Notes: generated by a model not told the origin, from the sequence alone. Numbered from the stretch's first letter, positions 1-7,262 are shown. The stretch is 14,063 nt of DNA from Lachnospiraceae bacterium (GCA_014804225.1 JAAVAF010000006.1:1-14063); one strand, 5' to 3'. Numbers and translations: made by a program.

Positions 1-259
1 GACTACAAATTCTCAGAGGTCACACATTTCTTCATAGACACAATTAAACATTCTGCCATACATCTGTCATTCCATTCCGATTACAATTACAATATGTTAT
101 GTAAATATTATATCATTCAGTATAATTTACGCCAAGATATTTTCGAATATTCGTTCGTTTTTTTGCCATATGCTAAATCTTTACAGATTTATTCCCTTAA
201 TGTAAAGTATGAAATTGTCAAGGTTCTATTTTCTATGCCAAACTTATAAAGTCATCAAA
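1..259. other. AT-rich intergenic region without a gene
   Basis: This stretch lies downstream of the glycerophosphotransferase-like gene. It contains the outward minus-strand promoter at 107-135 and a small perfect hairpin, TAAATCT / AGATTTA with a TTAC loop (174-191). The hairpin has no T-run directly after it on either strand, so it is not a convincing terminator. Open frames crossing this region are short and have no ribosome binding site. Confidence 0.5.
107..135 (-). promoter_or_regulatory. Sigma-A type promoter reading out of the left edge
   Basis: On the minus strand there is a -35 TTGGCG (130-135), a 17-bp spacer and a perfect -10 TATAAT (107-112). Transcription would start near position 100 and run out of the left end of the window. 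The remaining 100 bases show no convincing start codon with a ribosome binding site, so the promoter probably serves a gene beyond the edge, behind a leader of at least 100 nt. Assigned from sequence match only. Confidence 0.5.
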
Positions 260-1615
260 CTATGCTATCACATCCACATTCTGCATCATCACCGGTTTTC
301 CCGTCTGTTGATACATCTGTACAACACTGCTGCCATCCCCATAGTACGCATCACTCAATGCAATCGCCCTGTCAATATCGCTGGAATCATCATAAATCCC
401 CCAGCCTTCTCCGCGATATTTTGTCACAAGCCTGTCATACTCTATCCAAAGCTGCGGACGCATACTCTCCACTGTCGCTTTAATCAACGGGTGCGGACGC
501 CACAAAAGCGCAACCTCATCTTGATTTTCCTTAAAGATTTCAAATACCGATCCCATCTTCTGAAGCATCTTTTCATCATGCTGCAACAAGGCTCCTACAC
601 TCGTATTATAAAAAATAATCTTCTTCCAGCTTCCATCCGGCTTTTCAATGATCTTTAACCACTCTTGCGGCACTTCCAGATCTTCCTTTTTGGTATTCAA
701 TACCTTATCAATCTTCGGTGAGCCAAGTCCGAGAATTTTATCATCCCAATATTTCCTGGCCCCTTCACTGTGATTCTCTGTAGCATCCAAAAGCACTTTA
801 ATGTAAACCTGCTTCATGTCCTCCGACTGAACGATAACCTTATCCGCATTAAATACACCCGGTGTTGTACAGAAATGTTTCATTCCCTCTATTTTTTCAT
901 CTTCATCCGGTTTAATTTCACCCAAAATAAAATATGGTATATATACCAACTTGTCGGTATGTTTCTTAAGGTTGTCCGAAAAAAAACGTGTTGGCACGCT
1001 TGTTACAAGATTTAAATTATCATATGGATTATGTATATAAACTACATCCGGTTTCCGTTTTTCAAAATCATATTTTTTATAAGAAGTAATCGGCACATAT
1101 TTCGGATATTCGTCTCCTTCATAATGCATCTTCCCTAAGCTTCCATCCGACCGCTTATCATAATATGGTATCGGAACAACATACGCATCACAATCAGGAT
1201 CTTCGTCTGCCGCTTTCCATACACTCTCCAGACTATCCCACATACTCGCTTTATATGGAAAGAAAACAACTTCCTTTCGAATACGAATATCATTTTTCGC
1301 ACTGTTTTCAACTTTGACAAGCTGTTTTCTCAATCTTTTATATATTTTGTTTTCGCTCACTTGTCCATCGGTCAATTCTTCATGAATATGAAAAAGCGCC
1401 TCGCAGTATTCCTCCACACAGGATACTGTGGCATGTCCCTCGCCTTCCAGGGTTTCAATACTTTCACCAAGGGAGATTGCAAACTCCTGACACTCCGCAA
1501 GCATGTTTTGTGCCAAAGACAGATTATTCTGCGCCAATGCCCCTTTTATCTCTTCATGCGCCTGATGCAGACTATCGATTAAGCCCAGCACCTCTTGCTT
1601 TTGCATATTCCTCAT
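260..1615 (-). CDS. CDP-glycerol glycerophosphotransferase-like protein
   Basis: A 451-residue soluble protein with no signal peptide or membrane segment. Residues 1-110 are mostly helical, acidic and probably coiled. The rest resembles the TagB/TagF type glycerophosphotransferase fold: a Rossmann-like start (VVFFPYKASMWDSLESV, about 116-132), a VVYIHNPYDN stretch near 191-200, ILGLGSPKIDKV near 294-305, the basic LLWRPHPL segment at 370-377 and a DGSSVVQMYQQTGKPVM stretch at 427-443 that matches the C-terminal substrate site of the family. TagF proteins polymerise or prime glycerol-phosphate teichoic acid; this homologue has an unrelated helical N-terminus in place of a membrane-binding or second catalytic domain, so the acceptor is unknown. 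The start at 1615 has a GGGGG-rich ribosome site about 9 bases upstream; a second ATG three codons later is possible. It is a single-gene unit behind the promoter at 1682-1710, with no cell-wall genes beside it. Confidence 0.7.
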   Translation of the reverse strand: MRNMQKQEVLGLIDSLHQAHEEIKGALAQNNLSLAQNMLAECQEFAISLGESIETLEGEGHATVSCVEEYCEALFHIHEELTDGQVSENKIYKRLRKQLVKVENSAKNDIRIRKEVVFFPYKASMWDSLESVWKAADEDPDCDAYVVPIPYYDKRSDGSLGKMHYEGDEYPKYVPITSYKKYDFEKRKPDVVYIHNPYDNLNLVTSVPTRFFSDNLKKHTDKLVYIPYFILGEIKPDEDEKIEGMKHFCTTPGVFNADKVIVQSEDMKQVYIKVLLDATENHSEGARKYWDDKILGLGSPKIDKVLNTKKEDLEVPQEWLKIIEKPDGSWKKIIFYNTSVGALLQHDEKMLQKMGSVFEIFKENQDEVALLWRPHPLIKATVESMRPQLWIEYDRLVTKYRGEGWGIYDDSSDIDRAIALSDAYYGDGSSVVQMYQQTGKPVMMQNVDVIA

Positions 1616-1681
1616 AGTTGTGGTTTCCCCCTCGATGTCTAAATTGAGACACTCGTCTTTACATATCTTTATATCGTCACA

Positions 1682-1710
1682 ATTTTATCATACCTTAAGG
1701 GAATTAACAA
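1682..1710 (-). promoter_or_regulatory. Promoter of the glycerophosphotransferase-like gene
   Basis: Minus-strand -35 TTGTTA (1705-1710), 17-bp spacer, -10 TAAAAT (1682-1687). It places the transcript start about 60 bases before the ATG at 1615, with the GGGGG ribosome site between. Good match in spacing and sequence. Confidence 0.6.
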
Positions 1711-1832
1711 GTGTTTTTTCCTGGCAGCTAACCTTACTGCGATATGTAGAGGTATAACAAGACTCAATTGTTTTTACCTCACCCAATATGCTATTTGACA
1801 AATTGCGCTTTTGCCAAGTGCGCCATTCCATG

Positions 1833-2429
1833 TTAGAGCAGCCTTAAAAGCTGTACCAATTCATGCGTTTCGTCCGTATCTGATGCAGTCTGTCTGGTAT
1901 CAAACTGCGAAAAACGATTATCACGGTAAAATGATAACAACTTTTCCTCATTTTCCGCCTCTAAAAATGTCACTATGCCACCGCCTAAATACTGTATCTC
2001 CTTAATCTTATCCCATGCCAGTTTGAGTAGTTCTTCTCCAGTAATCTCTTTTCCTTCGTTTTCTGAGAAATTTTTTCCAAGCTGTGCGACCTAATACGCA
2101 GACATGGTATAGGTATCAGATTTCTCATCCAGCTCACTAATACGCAATAACTTTCTTTTCACAGTATTGCTTACGGTTTCGCCCCTTACTGTCAACGACT
2201 TTAATGCAAGAGTAAAGTACCCAAGCAAACGGACATCTTCTGCTGAAACTACAAGATATGTAACAGATTGATTCTTCTTTGTAAATTCTATGGCGCTTTT
2301 CTTCAAAAACCGTTCAACATCCGGATTCTTTGGACATGAAAAGCCGGAAAGCAACTCAAGAAGTGCTGGCTCTCCGGCTTCTTCGCCATTCCCTAATGCT
2401 AAATATTCACGGATATTGACCGAAAAAAT
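1833..2429 (-). pseudogene. GNAT acetyltransferase toxin-like gene, broken by an in-frame amber codon
   Basis: The minus-strand frame reads as a GNAT-fold acetyltransferase of the toxin-antitoxin type. It has a FSCPKNPDVERFL segment followed by KKSAIEF (compare GNPDLNEFL in TacT/AtaT-like toxins), a beta-strand pair VTYLVVSAEDVRLLGYFTL, and then SDTYTMSAY. At 2091-2093 a TAG stop interrupts it, and the same frame continues directly with VAQLGKNF, GEELLKLAWDKIKEI, YLGGGIVTFLEAE and FYRDNRF up to TAA at 1833-1835. The stop falls just before the acetyl-CoA binding strand, so the truncated product would lack cofactor binding. Related proteins usually have a Leu or similar residue here (TTG to TAG is a single change; inference). 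No ATG starts the frame: the open region begins after a stop at 2430-2432, and the first usable start is TTG at 2352-2354, which lacks a clear ribosome site. It overlaps the end of the antitoxin-like gene in another frame. Confidence 0.75.
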
Positions 2430-2641
2430 TTATCATTTTCCGGCATTTTCTTTCTCTCCTTTATTTTCATTTTCCGCAGCTTCATCATTTCCCTTAATTC
2501 TGTTTCTCCCTTTATCTCCCTTGCAGCTACAGGTATATGAACAGGACGGTTTTTGGCAGATTCTTCAATCGCATTGATAAACATCTCTACCTGTTCCTTG
2601 CCGGAAATGACAAAATTTTTCGTGATGCTTGAAGTTGCCAT
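2399..2641 (-). CDS. Small antitoxin-like DNA-binding protein paired with the GNAT remnant
   Basis: Encodes 80 residues starting MATSSITKNFVIS. The ATG at 2639-2641 is preceded by a near-perfect AAAGGAGGT site with ideal spacing, which decides against the 15-codon-longer open frame. The first half (short strand, then SGKEQVEMFINAIEES helix) looks like the N-terminal DNA-binding part of the small antitoxins that precede GNAT toxins; the C-terminal part is highly charged and basic (KLRKMKIKERKK) and could wrap the toxin. The stop (TAG, 2399-2401) lies inside the beginning of the acetyltransferase frame, the overlap expected of a co-translated toxin-antitoxin pair. Antitoxins of this sort normally repress their own promoter (2701-2729). 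The family assignment is inferred mainly from size, position and the overlapping partner. It remains intact although the partner is broken. Confidence 0.6.
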   Translation of the reverse strand: MATSSITKNFVISGKEQVEMFINAIEESAKNRPVHIPVAAREIKGETELREMMKLRKMKIKERKKMPENDKFFRSISVNI

Positions 2642-2700
2642 AAAAAACACCTCCTTTGTTAGTTTTGTCTTTCTGTTACAATTCATACATTCCTATCTAT

Positions 2701-2729
2701 ATTTTATTATCTTATTTCGACCAGTGCAA
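2701..2729 (-). promoter_or_regulatory. Promoter of the antitoxin-GNAT pair
   Basis: Minus-strand -35 TTGCAC (2724-2729), 17-bp spacer and -10 TAAAAT (2701-2706). The leader to the antitoxin ATG is about 50 bases and ends in the AAAGGAGGT site. No clear operator palindrome is visible around it. Confidence 0.6.
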
Positions 2730-2780
2730 CAAAACTTTTATGAATTTTTTACAACTTCTTTTTCATTCCCTCTCGAGAAT

Positions 2781-3053
2781 CTATTCTCCTGTATATTCGT
2801 ACTGTACACCTATTGCACCCCCATTATTATAACTTCCACCAATACAGCAGATTTTCCCCTGTTCCTGAAGTCGATCTCTTTCATCAATCAATTCATCCAA
2901 CGAATCCTCAGATGTGCTGATACAGTATAAATAACCATCATTATCTACAATCTTATCCAAGTTATCCAAAATACACAGATATTTACAATTTTTGTACAAA
3001 TCCTCAATTTCTTCATCAGTCTTTAATACTTTTTCATCTAATATTTTCAACAT
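2781..3053 (-). CDS. Small acidic protein of unknown function
   Basis: A 90-residue protein starting MLKILDEKVL and ending VQYEYTGE. The ATG at 3051-3053 follows an AAGAGGT site 8 bases upstream; a GTG nine bases earlier lies within that site and is unlikely. The protein is strongly acidic and has two parts: a helix-strand start (TDEEIEDLYKNCKYLCILDNL) and a second half with DELIDERDRLQEQ followed by KICCIGGSYNNGGAIGVQYE. It has five cysteines, two of them adjacent, and no membrane segment or signal peptide. I do not recognise the family. It lies between the toxin-like pair and the ATPase gene, in the same direction, with its own promoter at 3099-3127. It could be a cytoplasmic immunity-like or regulatory protein, but nothing in the sequence proves this. 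Confidence 0.6.
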   Translation of the reverse strand: MLKILDEKVLKTDEEIEDLYKNCKYLCILDNLDKIVDNDGYLYCISTSEDSLDELIDERDRLQEQGKICCIGGSYNNGGAIGVQYEYTGE

Positions 3054-3098
3054 ATTGTACACCTCTTATTGCCTTTCACAATCACGTCTATTATTAAA

Positions 3099-3127
3099 AA
3101 TATAGCACTTGAAAAATTACCCGTCAG
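3099..3127 (-). promoter_or_regulatory. Promoter of the small acidic protein gene
   Basis: Minus-strand -35 CTGACG (3122-3127, four of six matches), 17-bp spacer and -10 TATATT (3099-3104) with a TG one base before it, so an extended -10. It sits in the 120-base gap after the ATPase stop codon, suggesting the small gene can be expressed independently. Confidence 0.45.
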
Positions 3128-3173
3128 CTTTCTCGAATGTATGTTTGTAATAGTAAAAAAGAAAAACAAAATT

Positions 3174-4763
3174 TTACACAACCGCCTCCACAATCGTCTT
3201 ATTCCCAAGCCGGATCTCATTTACGCCAATCTTCTTATTTTTATTAAAATTAAAGCTAATCATATACCCCTTATCTTCATGATAATATTCCAAATAATCC
3301 GTAAGCTGCTTCTCGCCTCGCTCATTATATTCATTGCCGTGCCAGATTTTCAATTCAACAATAAACAGTTCCCCAAGATAATCTACAATGACATCCGTCC
3401 GCCTTGCATCCCTTGTCTGTGCTTCAATATAGTAATTTCCTACACCGTTGATAATGGGTTTCAAATACAACAAAAAAAATTTACGTCCATAATCCTCAAT
3501 GAATTTCGCATCATTGTCACCATATATTTCCGTAAAATACGCAACAAATTTTTTCAGTGTCATGTCCATGTCAAGGCACCCATCATGTATGAAATAACTC
3601 TTGTCCCGCTGCGCCATCTTTCCCATTATACTTGATAACTCTTCCTCAGAAAGAAAATAATTGTACAAACGCGTTTCAAAAATGCGGTTTGCGATCCGCA
3701 CCTTTCCTTCCACATTCACGGCATATCCAAACATACATGCAAGGCTGATTTCCTTTGTGTCGGGGCTATACGAAAATTCACTTCCCTGGAACAAAATCGC
3801 CTGAAACATTTTCTTCATTTCGGGATATTCATTGAGGTGCCTTATCATGCTTTCAAACAAAGGGATATTATCGATTAATATTTGCTTTACAGCCCTTTCA
3901 ATTCCATCTTTTGACCATGCATTTGCAAGAGTCTTTGTGTCATCCGCACCTAAAATATCCTCATCAATGTATTTGCAGATTGATGAAACAAGAACTGGAT
4001 ATCCTGATGTATAATTATAGATTTCCTCTGCCACTGTTTCTATATTCATTTCTGCGTGATAATCTGCTTCATATTCTTCCAACATCTCCTTAATCTGATC
4101 AGACGAGAAGCACATATCAATTTTAAATTTTGCCGCAATGTTCCAAGGACTGTTGTATTGCTGCTCCGACTCGGGACGCAGCTTTAATTTCAGATTTTTG
4201 AAATCATAAACACCGGCAAGTATTACAGAATGAAAAATAGGCGTCCTTTCCCGATACAAGTAATAGCTTCGCAGCTGTGCCCAAAAATCAACAAACACCT
4301 GATTGTTACTCGCGCTGTCAACCTCGTCTATCATCAGTACAATTGGACGCGCGCTATTCATACATACGTTGCTTAACCTTACAAATAAATCCTTTAAACC
4401 AATATCGCCTTCTTCTATAAGCTCTGACAACGGTTTCAACATTTCTTCAGTGCCACTGAATCCATTGATGCGAAACGTTCTGAGCAATACATCCGTAAAC
4501 GCACGCGAAAACGTTGATTCATCTGCAAAGTCCTCCGTTCCAAGCTGTTGAAAGTCAAGAGATAACACAATATAGTCATCTTTCAAATATTCCTCCAAGC
4601 CTCTCAGTGTTGTAGTCTTTCCATAATGATGTCCAAGATTAATGACAAAATATTTTTTTCTGTCAACCAATAATCTTTTTATCCTTTCAAGCCTGTCATC
4701 CAACTTCACCATATAATGTTCTTTCGGATTGCAAGAGCCCTCTGTATTAAAATATTTTGCCAT
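3174..4763 (-). CDS. AAA-type ATPase with C-terminal PD-(D/E)XK nuclease domain
   Basis: A 529-residue two-domain protein. The ATPase part has a P-loop INLGHHYGKTTTL (about 41-53) in which the first Walker A glycine is displaced, as is common in this family (typical members read NRARQYGKTT), and a clear Walker B IVLMIDEVD (141-149, D146 E147). The C-terminus has the PD-(D/E)XK layout: RTDVIVDYLGELFIVELK (about 455-472) giving Asp, Glu and Lys, followed by KQLTDYLEYY with the usual helix glutamine near 486. This matches the AAA-ATPase-like plus PDDEXK_9 proteins that are abundant in gut Firmicutes and Bacteroidetes; their biological role is not established, and genome defence or mobile-element functions are only suggested. 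The ATG at 4761-4763 is chosen because GGGAGGT lies 9 bases upstream; an upstream in-frame ATG at 4787 lacks such a site. Monocistronic behind the promoter at 4805-4833; divergent from the recombinase. Confidence 0.8.
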   Translation of the reverse strand: MAKYFNTEGSCNPKEHYMVKLDDRLERIKRLLVDRKKYFVINLGHHYGKTTTLRGLEEYLKDDYIVLSLDFQQLGTEDFADESTFSRAFTDVLLRTFRINGFSGTEEMLKPLSELIEEGDIGLKDLFVRLSNVCMNSARPIVLMIDEVDSASNNQVFVDFWAQLRSYYLYRERTPIFHSVILAGVYDFKNLKLKLRPESEQQYNSPWNIAAKFKIDMCFSSDQIKEMLEEYEADYHAEMNIETVAEEIYNYTSGYPVLVSSICKYIDEDILGADDTKTLANAWSKDGIERAVKQILIDNIPLFESMIRHLNEYPEMKKMFQAILFQGSEFSYSPDTKEISLACMFGYAVNVEGKVRIANRIFETRLYNYFLSEEELSSIMGKMAQRDKSYFIHDGCLDMDMTLKKFVAYFTEIYGDNDAKFIEDYGRKFFLLYLKPIINGVGNYYIEAQTRDARRTDVIVDYLGELFIVELKIWHGNEYNERGEKQLTDYLEYYHEDKGYMISFNFNKNKKIGVNEIRLGNKTIVEAVV

Positions 4764-4804
4764 TTTCAATCTACCTCCCACATACAATCCATAATCATAG
4801 AATT

Positions 4805-4833
4805 ATTTTAACATTGTAATAGAAATATGTAAA
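4805..4833 (-). promoter_or_regulatory. Promoter of the ATPase-nuclease gene
   Basis: Minus-strand -35 TTTACA (4828-4833), 17-bp spacer and -10 TAAAAT (4805-4810). The start would be about 40 bases upstream of the ATG at 4763. Strong match. Confidence 0.6.
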
Positions 4834-4898
4834 CAAAAGAAACACTTTAGAATGTTTGTTTTCCCAGCGGCAACGACCTTAGAAAGATGTGGAAAAAC

Positions 4899-4955
4899 CC
4901 CTAAATTATAGGGAAAATAGAAGTAGCAAAACAGTTACCGTATGTTTTGCGGTAA
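4899..4955 (+). promoter_or_regulatory. Leader with a small hairpin and two mutually exclusive hairpins before the recombinase
   Basis: Three inverted repeats precede the recombinase start. The first is CCCTA (4899-4903) with TAGGG (4909-4913), loop AATTA. The second is GCAAAAC (4926-4932) with GTTTTGC (4944-4950). The third is TTACCG (4935-4940) with CGGTAA (4950-4955), whose left arm lies in the loop of the second and whose right arm shares its last base. The second and third cannot form together. They end 32 bases before the ATG, so they may control expression, or the repeats may be binding sites for the recombinase on DNA. The function is inferred. Confidence 0.4.
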
Positions 4956-4987
4956 AAATTATCAACAAAAGAGAGGAGCACTGTGCT

Positions 4988-6109
4988 ATGGGACGACACG
5001 GAGAAAACATAAGAAAAAGAAAAGATGGTCGTTGGGAGGGACGTTATTCTTTATACGATGAAGGAAAAGAAAAACGGATTTACTACTCCGTTTACGCAAA
5101 AACGTATGACGAAGTAAAGAAAAAGCTTTCTGTCAAAAAAAATCTTTCCAAAAGATTACTGACTGAAGAAGATAAAAAACAAGCGCGAAAAGATATTCTG
5201 CTTGACGATGCAGCTATGGAGTGGCTTGCACAGATACAACAAAAAAGAAAACGTTCAACATACGTAAAGTACAGTCTTACGTACCACAATTATATACAAA
5301 AACCATTTCAAGGTTTAAAATTAACAGAAATAACCGATATTTTGGTGTCCGAAAAGATATCTTCCCTTTTATCGGACAGTGTTCAAAAAAGCATTTATTG
5401 TGTACTGAATCAGATTTTGAAGTTTGCATCACGCAAATATTACATAACGCTATCCTTTTTAAATAAGCCAGCATCTGATACCCGCAATTCCCCTGTTCAA
5501 GTTCTTTCTCAAAAAGAGCAGAAAAACCTGATTCTTACGCTTTATTGTGAAATGGATCTTTATAAAATGGCAATATTGTTATGTTTGTTTACGGGACTTC
5601 GGTTGGGAGAATTGTGCGCTCTCAAATGGAGTGATATCGACTTTGAAAACAAACTCCTGACGATTAACAGGACCGTACAACGCCTTTATGTTGAAGGCCA
5701 AAAAACAAAGACTGTTCTAATCGAAACACCACCAAAGAGCGCTTATTCCAAACGAGAACTTCCACTTTCCGATGCTGCGTTCGAACTTCTTTCAAGCTTC
5801 AGAAATGATAGAGAATATGTGTTTGGCGGAAAGAAACCGGTTGAACCGCGGACAATGCAGTACCATTTTAAAAAAATATTAACCGAAGCCAAACTATCCG
5901 ATAAAAACTTCCATATTCTACGCCACACGTTTTCCACAAATTGTATTGAAGGAGGAGCAGATGTGAAAAGCCTTAGTGAAATGCTGGGGCATTCTGATGT
6001 GCAGACAACGTTAAACCGTTATGTGCATCCAACCATGGAAGCCAAACGCAGGCATGTGGACAGTCTTTCTGTATTTTATGGACGGATTTGCAATCAGATT
6101 TATGGTTAG
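4988..6109 (+). CDS. Tyrosine recombinase / phage-type integrase
   Basis: A 373-residue site-specific recombinase that cuts and rejoins DNA through a tyrosine-phosphate intermediate. The N-terminus (MGRHGENIRKRKDGRWEGRYS to about residue 45) is an arm-type DNA-binding domain, residues 70-165 form the SAM-like core-binding domain, and 175-365 the catalytic domain. All catalytic residues are visible: R205 in FTGLRLGEL, K250 in the beta-hairpin, H309 and R312 in HILRH, H335 in LGHSD and Y345 in TTLNRYVH. Length is usual for integrases of conjugative elements and prophages in Clostridia. The ATG at 4988 follows AGAGAGGAG with 9-base spacing. The frame stays open upstream to a GTG at 4889, but no ribosome site supports that start. 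No excisionase, relaxase or phage gene is in the window, so it is an orphan here. It is convergent with ilvE through a shared terminator. Confidence 0.9.
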   Translation: MGRHGENIRKRKDGRWEGRYSLYDEGKEKRIYYSVYAKTYDEVKKKLSVKKNLSKRLLTEEDKKQARKDILLDDAAMEWLAQIQQKRKRSTYVKYSLTYHNYIQKPFQGLKLTEITDILVSEKISSLLSDSVQKSIYCVLNQILKFASRKYYITLSFLNKPASDTRNSPVQVLSQKEQKNLILTLYCEMDLYKMAILLCLFTGLRLGELCALKWSDIDFENKLLTINRTVQRLYVEGQKTKTVLIETPPKSAYSKRELPLSDAAFELLSSFRNDREYVFGGKKPVEPRTMQYHFKKILTEAKLSDKNFHILRHTFSTNCIEGGADVKSLSEMLGHSDVQTTLNRYVHPTMEAKRRHVDSLSVFYGRICNQIYG

Positions 6110-6123
6110 AAAATAAAATACAT

Positions 6124-6159
6124 AAAAAACGCCAGTTATCTTATAAACTGACGTTTTTT
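6124..6159. terminator. Bidirectional terminator between the recombinase and ilvE
   Basis: Inverted repeat AACGCCAGTT / AACTGACGTT with a 7-base loop, flanked by an A-run on the left and a T-run on the right, so both strands give hairpin plus U-tract. One position is a C-A mismatch on the plus-strand RNA but a G-U pair on the minus-strand RNA, so it should work slightly better for ilvE. It lies 14 bases after the recombinase stop and 18 bases after the ilvE stop. Confidence 0.8.
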
Positions 6160-6177
6160 ATGTTTTGTCTTATTCGC

Positions 6178-7200
6178 TTAAATCTCCACAATCCAACCCT
6201 TAGGCGCTTCAATGCGTCCCATCTGAATACCGGTGAGCGTATCATAAAGCTTCTTGGTAATCGGTCCCATTTCGTCCATTCCGGCCGGAAGGCAGATTTC
6301 TTTACCGTGATCCACAATTTTCCCGACAGGGGAAATAACTGCAGCCGTTCCGCAAAGTCCACACTCTGCAAAATCTTTCACCTCTTCAAGCAGCACTTCG
6401 CGCTCCTCTACCTCTAAACCAAGATAGTCTTTTGCGACGATCATCAAAGAACGACGTGTGATAGAAGGTAAGATGCTGTCTGACTTGGGCGTAACCACCT
6501 TGTTATCCTTCGTGACAAACAGGAAGTTTGCTCCGCCTGTTTCCTCTACCTTTGTGCGGGTCGCCGGGTCAAGATACATATTTTCATCAAATCCTTCATT
6601 ATGTGCTGAAACAATGGCATGAAGACTCATCGCATAATTTAATCCCGCTTTAATATGACCGGTGCCGTGTGGTGCTGCGCGGTCAAAATCGCTGACTCTG
6701 ATCGTAAGCGGCTTTGCGCCGCCTTTAAAATAAGGTCCAACAGGGGTAACAAAGACTCTGAACTGATATTCGTCAGCTGGCTTTACACCGATAACCGGAT
6801 TCGAACCAAACATATAGGGTCTTACATAAAGCGTAGCGCCGGAACCGTAAGGAGGCACATATGCTTCATTTGCCTTAACCACCTGTTTTACGGCCTCGAC
6901 AAAACGTCCCTCGGGAAGCGTCGGCATTTCAAGGCGCACACAACTATCATGCATTCTCTGCTCATTTAAATCCGGGCGAAATACTACCGTTTTTCCATCC
7001 TGTGTCGTATAAGCCTTTAATCCCTCAAAGCACGTCTGTGCATACTGCAAAACGCCTGCACACTCGCTGATGACAATATTGGCATCTTCTGTGAGTCCGC
7101 CTTCGTCCCATGCACCGTTCTTATAATTTGTAACATACCTTTTTTCGGTCTGTCTGTAGCTAAAACCAAGACTTGACCAGTCTAAGTCTTTCTTCTCCAT
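6178..7200 (-). CDS. ilvE: Branched-chain amino acid aminotransferase
   Basis: A 340-residue fold-type IV PLP enzyme of the cytosol, catalysing reversible transamination between leucine, isoleucine or valine and 2-oxoglutarate, the last step of their synthesis. The length fits the longer branched-chain aminotransferases (BCAT type, about 340-360 residues). Visible motifs: QTCFEGLKAY near 55-64, YVRPYMFGSNP near 125-135, the PLP-binding lysine in GTGHIKAGLNYAMSL (about K184), the class IV signature VEETGGANFLFV, and CGLCGTAAVISPVG, which binds the PLP phosphate. The chosen ATG (7198-7200) has GAGGAG 9 bases upstream; another ATG three codons earlier is directly adjacent to that site and less likely. 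Other ilv or leu genes are absent. The leader contains palindromes (7263-7365) but no T-box consensus. Confidence 0.93.
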   Translation of the reverse strand: MEKKDLDWSSLGFSYRQTEKRYVTNYKNGAWDEGGLTEDANIVISECAGVLQYAQTCFEGLKAYTTQDGKTVVFRPDLNEQRMHDSCVRLEMPTLPEGRFVEAVKQVVKANEAYVPPYGSGATLYVRPYMFGSNPVIGVKPADEYQFRVFVTPVGPYFKGGAKPLTIRVSDFDRAAPHGTGHIKAGLNYAMSLHAIVSAHNEGFDENMYLDPATRTKVEETGGANFLFVTKDNKVVTPKSDSILPSITRRSLMIVAKDYLGLEVEEREVLLEEVKDFAECGLCGTAAVISPVGKIVDHGKEICLPAGMDEMGPITKKLYDTLTGIQMGRIEAPKGWIVEI

Positions 7201-7262
7201 TTTCAACATCTCCTCTTTCCATGTAAAAATAATTGTCTTTTATTCTAACTGTTTGCAGTGCA

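Noticed and set aside
209..658. Plus-strand open frame of 149 codons
   Set aside because: It is antisense to the glycerophosphotransferase-like gene, has no ribosome site, and its composition (His/Ile rich, no domain) is that of a shadow frame.
1711..1832. Small gene or terminator after the GNAT remnant
   Set aside because: No start with a ribosome site is seen, and the GCGC-containing inverted repeat near 1803-1824 is too weak and lacks a T-run.
3069..3635. Plus-strand open frame of 188 codons opposite the ATPase-nuclease gene
   Set aside because: It overlaps the conserved nuclease domain on the other strand, lacks a ribosome site and shows no recognisable motif.
4889..4987. N-terminal extension of the recombinase starting at GTG 4889
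   Set aside because: No ribosome site precedes the GTG, whereas AGAGAGGAG is well placed before ATG 4988, and the known arm-binding domain starts there. The leader also carries hairpins.
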